From: Dictyobacter formicarum
Lineage (GTDB): Bacteria; Chloroflexota; Ktedonobacteria; Ktedonobacterales; Ktedonobacteraceae
Direction of reading: 5' to 3'
NCBI RefSeq assembly: GCF_016587435.1
Contig: NZ_BNJJ01000006.1
Span: forward strand, 186,001-250,000
DNA length: 64,000 nt
The notes beneath the pieces are model-generated. The model worked only from the letters and a program-made list of their open reading frames with translations, did not search any database and was not told the origin of the DNA. The first letter of the stretch is position 1. Each line of letters starts with the position of its first letter. Shown here piece after piece: positions 61,411 to 64,000 of this stretch. Both the position numbers and the translations under genes were made by a program.

Positions 61411-61902
61411 TGTTTTCTCCTTGCTTCACCAACGATAGAAACGTCTACAACTCTACTCGCGCTCACATTGAACGTGAGCGAGCCAACTACAACGATACAT
61501 TGGCGTCAGAAAAGAGAGACAAACAAAAAGCCCGCCCCGAGTTTATAGCTCAGGGCGGGCTGATAGTTCTTGTATCAAAACCCGTGGTACCACCTGTTTT
61601 GGAAGCCACGTTGTATATGCGATTTCCCTCTCATCAGACACGGAATGCATCACACACTCATTCAAATGAATAGCATGTTAAAGAAAAATGTATTCGATGT
61701 CCTGCCCCTGGATAACGGAGGGCTACCGGCCAGAATTACTTACAACCTGGGTTGTGTTCGTCCCGCATCGCGATCCCATTAATAGAGGATCAGAGGGGGG
61801 CATTCCATGAGCTTGCTGAGATATCGGACTCTCACCGCCTCCGACTCGCTGACACTCAGAGCAGCATGTACTCGTCCCTCGTAACGATTTCTAAGTATTA
61901 TA
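61411..61902 (-). promoter_or_regulatory. T-box riboswitch leader of alaS
   Basis: On the minus strand the T-box sequence AACAGGTGGTACCACGGG (61599-61582) is followed by an intrinsic terminator (61562-61522) made of AGCCCGCCCTGAG/CTCGGGGCGGGCT and TTTTTG. The long segment upstream (about 61610-61900) can hold stem I; an AG-bulge-like GAGTAC is seen near 61870. The Ala specifier could not be fixed by eye; GCC in GAATGCCCC (about 61800-61808) is one candidate. Uncharged tRNA-Ala would favour read-through into alaS. Confidence 0.88.
61522..61562 (-). terminator. Regulated terminator of the alaS T-box
   Basis: AGCCCGCCCTGAG pairs with CTCGGGGCGGGCT, followed by TTTTTGTTTG, 20 nt after the T-box sequence. 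Confidence 0.9.
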
Positions 61903-61908
61903 CAGATA

Positions 61909-61937
61909 GTATATCGCACCTACAAAAATGTGTCAAG
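61909..61937 (-). promoter_or_regulatory. Promoter of the alaS leader
   Basis: Perfect TTGACA (61937-61932), 17-nt spacer, TATACT (61914-61909) on the minus strand. Confidence 0.85.
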
Positions 61938-62023
61938 GATATCAAACGGTAAAACGGTAGAATTGCTCAGAACATGTCTTCATCTTCATTATCATCCAAA
62001 TCAAAGTTTGTTTGTCCTTTGTG

Positions 62024-62950
62024 TTATTTGGGCTTGAGGATGTAGCCGGCGATTTCATAGCCGCGGCCCGGACGTTCCTTGTCGGGTAGGTCGGTAAGCC
62101 ATTCCCATTGGGCTTCTTCGACGACTTCGAAGACGTCGCGGATCAGGTCTGGCAAGGTACGTGGTACCAGCGGGATGGTGCGACGATGGGTGGCGTCGTG
62201 GTCGGTGCCGTAGACGTCAAAGGCGAAGCCACGAATGTCGGTCAGCAGGACAGCCACGCCACCCAGGTCGAGCAGTTCGCGTATATAGTGGAGGTGCGCA
62301 TTGATGACGCGGACTCGAAAAGCCTGGGCCGCATCCTGATAGCGGCGATGGCGCTCCTGATCCATCAGCAGCTCGGGGGCGGTCTGTTGGATACGGTCCA
62401 GAATATCTAACAATGGATAGCTGAATAACTGTGTGAGAACGATCGAGCTGACAACGAGACCAAAGTCGCCCGAGCGCAGAGTATGGATCACAGGTGGATC
62501 GGGAATAGGACACTGCTCAAGGCATTTTGCGGCGGCATCGAAGAAAACCTGACTGCCTTGAGCGGCCAGGGCCTTCCAATCCTCACGGTGCAGCAAGCGC
62601 GTAAGGTTGGTACTCACGCCGCCACTGATATCGCATTGTACGAAACGGACGCGCTTGCGCAGCGAGGCGGTCAACAACTCATCCCGACCGAGCTGCATGG
62701 AATTAAGGTCCAGATCGGCCAGCACAACCTCTTCGGAGGAGCGACCAATATCTGAGAGGGGTACCTCGGTACAGGCGCCAGCGCCCAGCACCAGGCTGCT
62801 ACGAGAGGTACTTCCCTCCCGCAGCATCAGGCCACGCGAAACAAAGGAGGCGCAATTTTTGAGATGCTGCGGCGCATGCTGGCGAAACCATTCGCGCCGC
62901 TCCTTGCCTTGCATCTGGCTATTATAAGAAGTAAGTGTATCGATACGCAC
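62024..62950 (-). CDS. SAM-dependent methyltransferase-like protein
   Basis: 308 residues, GTG start with a weak ribosome site, beginning 6 nt after the enoyl-CoA hydratase stop, so probably translated by coupling. A Rossmann motif I is visible (SLVLGAGACTEVPLSDIG) with an acidic strand end (VVLADLDLNSMQLG) and motif-II-like VRFVQCDISGG. The middle has IVLTQLFSYPLLDILDRI, the end WEWLTDLPDKERPGRGYEIA. This is the class I methyltransferase layout, but the substrate and exact family are unknown. No membrane helix. Confidence 0.65.
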   Translation of the reverse strand: MRIDTLTSYNSQMQGKERREWFRQHAPQHLKNCASFVSRGLMLREGSTSRSSLVLGAGACTEVPLSDIGRSSEEVVLADLDLNSMQLGRDELLTASLRKRVRFVQCDISGGVSTNLTRLLHREDWKALAAQGSQVFFDAAAKCLEQCPIPDPPVIHTLRSGDFGLVVSSIVLTQLFSYPLLDILDRIQQTAPELLMDQERHRRYQDAAQAFRVRVINAHLHYIRELLDLGGVAVLLTDIRGFAFDVYGTDHDATHRRTIPLVPRTLPDLIRDVFEVVEEAQWEWLTDLPDKERPGRGYEIAGYILKPK

Positions 62951-62956
62951 GATTTG

Positions 62957-63754
62957 CTATTTCCCAATATATTTTGGAGGCCGTTTCTGCATAAAAGCCT
63001 GAACACCCTCACGATGATCGGCAGTATTAATTGCCTTGGATTGAAATTCACCTTCTAATTGTAGCACGACCGCCAGATCTTTATCCTGCGAGGCATGGAA
63101 TAGCTGCTTGATCAAGCCATAGGTCCGTGTCGGACCATTAGCCAGGCGCCGGGCAAGCGTGGCAACGGTCTCTTCTAATTCGGACAGAGGCACGCACTTA
63201 TTGACCAGGCCAATGCGCTCGGCCTCGACTCCGTTGATCTCTTCAGCCAGCAGCGCCAGCTCCAGAGCTTTAGCCGAGCCAAGTAAGCGAGTCAGGAAAT
63301 AGGCTCCCCCACCATCGGGTACCAGTCCAATGCGCGCAAAAGCCTCCGAGAGACGGGCATCATCGGCCGCGATGCGCAGGTCGCAGGCCAGGGCGATATT
63401 GAGAGATATACCAGTGGCCACTCCATGAATAGCGGCAATCACAGGCTGTGGGAGTTGCTGCAGACCCACAACCAGGCGATGATAAGCATGGAGATGTTCT
63501 TGAGCCACCTGAGAGCTTTCAGCGGTCCGCTCTTGAGCAAACAGGGAAAGATCCTGACCGGAACCAAAGGCACGACCCGCGCCAGTCAACACTACACACC
63601 GGATCTCCTCATCCCTGGCAGCCACCTCCACGATCTCAATCAGTTCTTGCACCATCAGATCATTGAAGGCATTCAGGACCGCGGGACGATTCATCGTAAT
63701 CGTCAGCACACCGGCCTCGCGTTGAGCCAGCACATGTTGAAAATCGCTACGCAT
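62957..63754 (-). CDS. Enoyl-CoA hydratase/isomerase (crotonase fold)
   Basis: 265 residues, normal length. Crotonase signatures: TMNRPAVLNAFNDLM, CVVLTGAGRAFGSGQDLSLF, the oxyanion-hole region AIHGVATGISLNIALACDLR, and ARIGLVPDGGGAYFLTRLLG. The sequence DGGGAYFL is closest to PaaG/PaaB-type isomerases and hydratases of phenylacetate and fatty acid breakdown; the exact reaction cannot be fixed. AGGAAGAGGTTATGTT precedes ATG. Likely one transcript with the methyltransferase-like gene behind it. Confidence 0.88.
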   Translation of the reverse strand: MRSDFQHVLAQREAGVLTITMNRPAVLNAFNDLMVQELIEIVEVAARDEEIRCVVLTGAGRAFGSGQDLSLFAQERTAESSQVAQEHLHAYHRLVVGLQQLPQPVIAAIHGVATGISLNIALACDLRIAADDARLSEAFARIGLVPDGGGAYFLTRLLGSAKALELALLAEEINGVEAERIGLVNKCVPLSELEETVATLARRLANGPTRTYGLIKQLFHASQDKDLAVVLQLEGEFQSKAINTADHREGVQAFMQKRPPKYIGK

Positions 63755-63833
63755 AACATAACCTCTTCCTTGAGTAGCAATGAAGTGTGCGATCTCATTG
63801 CGGCCGAAGTATAGGGAGAAAGGCGTACTGAAC

Positions 63834-64000
63834 TTACGGCTTGATCATTGGTGTGTCCAGCATCAGCACTTCGAGGGCCACCCGCGCATTCACATTTTGA
63901 TCCAGGGACTCCTGAGTCTGCAGGATTGCACGAACCATACGCTCGGCCTCGGTTGTCCCGACCTTCGCTGAATGTGCCTTCAGTAAGTCACGCATGTCAA
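63834..64000 (-). CDS. Probable DNA polymerase III delta' subunit, C-terminal end (cut by window edge)
   Basis: The last 54 codons of a minus-strand gene running off the right edge. The end ILQTQESLDQNVNARVALEV, then LMLDTP, resembles the final helix of HolB/DnaX-type clamp-loader subunits (Q-N-V-N-x-R-x-A-L-E). The stop is followed by 79 bp and then the enoyl-CoA hydratase gene in the same direction. Too little is visible to tell delta' from tau/gamma with certainty. Confidence 0.55.
   Translation of the reverse strand, partial: DMRDLLKAHSAKVGTTEAERMVRAILQTQESLDQNVNARVALEVLMLDTPMIKP

Overview
The window reads as a chromosomal segment of a soil Chloroflexota bacterium, most likely of the class Ktedonobacteria. 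This is an inference from the gene mix and not from a marker gene: an archaeal-type tandem AAA+ ATPase (CDC48/VCP-like), two FtsH proteases, a kinase-PP2C fusion, a VOC-CPBP fusion, a stand-alone AICAR transformylase, a 511-residue SHMT, Gram-positive-style T-box and ZTP leaders, and many intergenic palindromes. No phage, conjugation, transposase or CRISPR genes are visible. The window is cut inside ilvB on the left and inside a probable holB on the right.

Layout. 1-2 kb: ilvB (minus) with a long Ile/Leu/Val-rich leader ORF and an attenuator. 2.2-4.9 kb: a palindromic repeat, then thpR and ftsH overlapping by 4 bp. 5.4-10.8 kb: a formate dehydrogenase operon whose catalytic subunit is read through an in-frame UGA (selenocysteine) with a SECIS hairpin just behind it, followed by an Fe-S subunit and a frameshifted NrfD-type membrane subunit. 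11-13.7 kb: CDC48-like ATPase. 14.2-16.4 kb: small protein plus GAF/PAS histidine kinase. 16.4-20.7 kb: membrane protein, pcm, tRNA-Val, slipin and several small proteins. 20.8-25.4 kb: GxGYxYP protein, acyl-CoA ligase, membrane protein. 26-30.4 kb: kinase-phosphatase fusion and an OmpR-type two-component pair. 30.5-42 kb: glycogen debranching enzyme, LL-DAP aminotransferase-like enzyme, DNA polymerase I, HTH protein, SDR epimerase, sugar-nucleotidyltransferase/mutase fusion. 42-47.7 kb: a small gene, a putative structured RNA with a Cys-rich micro-ORF, birA, greA, lysS, comF. 48-53.3 kb: second ftsH, VOC-CPBP fusion, argD-like aminotransferase. 53.4-58.2 kb: HEAT-repeat protein, then ZTP riboswitch, glyA and AICAR transformylase. 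58.4-64 kb: MFS transporter, T-box and a short alaS, methyltransferase-like protein, enoyl-CoA hydratase, probable holB end.

How parts work together. Three amino-acid or one-carbon loci carry RNA control visible in the sequence: ilvB (leader peptide and attenuator), alaS (T-box) and glyA-purH (ZTP aptamer). glyA supplies one-carbon units to folate and the AICAR transformylase consumes 10-formyl-THF, which is the state a ZTP riboswitch senses. The formate dehydrogenase operon implies that selA, selB, selC and selD lie elsewhere in the genome.

The most unusual structure is a family of modular intergenic elements (copies near 2.3, 10.85, 13.85, 24.27, 28.0 and 50.45 kb). Complete copies have a GC-rich head, a long near-perfect palindrome whose stem sequence differs in each copy, and a conserved tail of about 47 bp. 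They lie beside gene ends, and nothing protein-coding in the window explains them.
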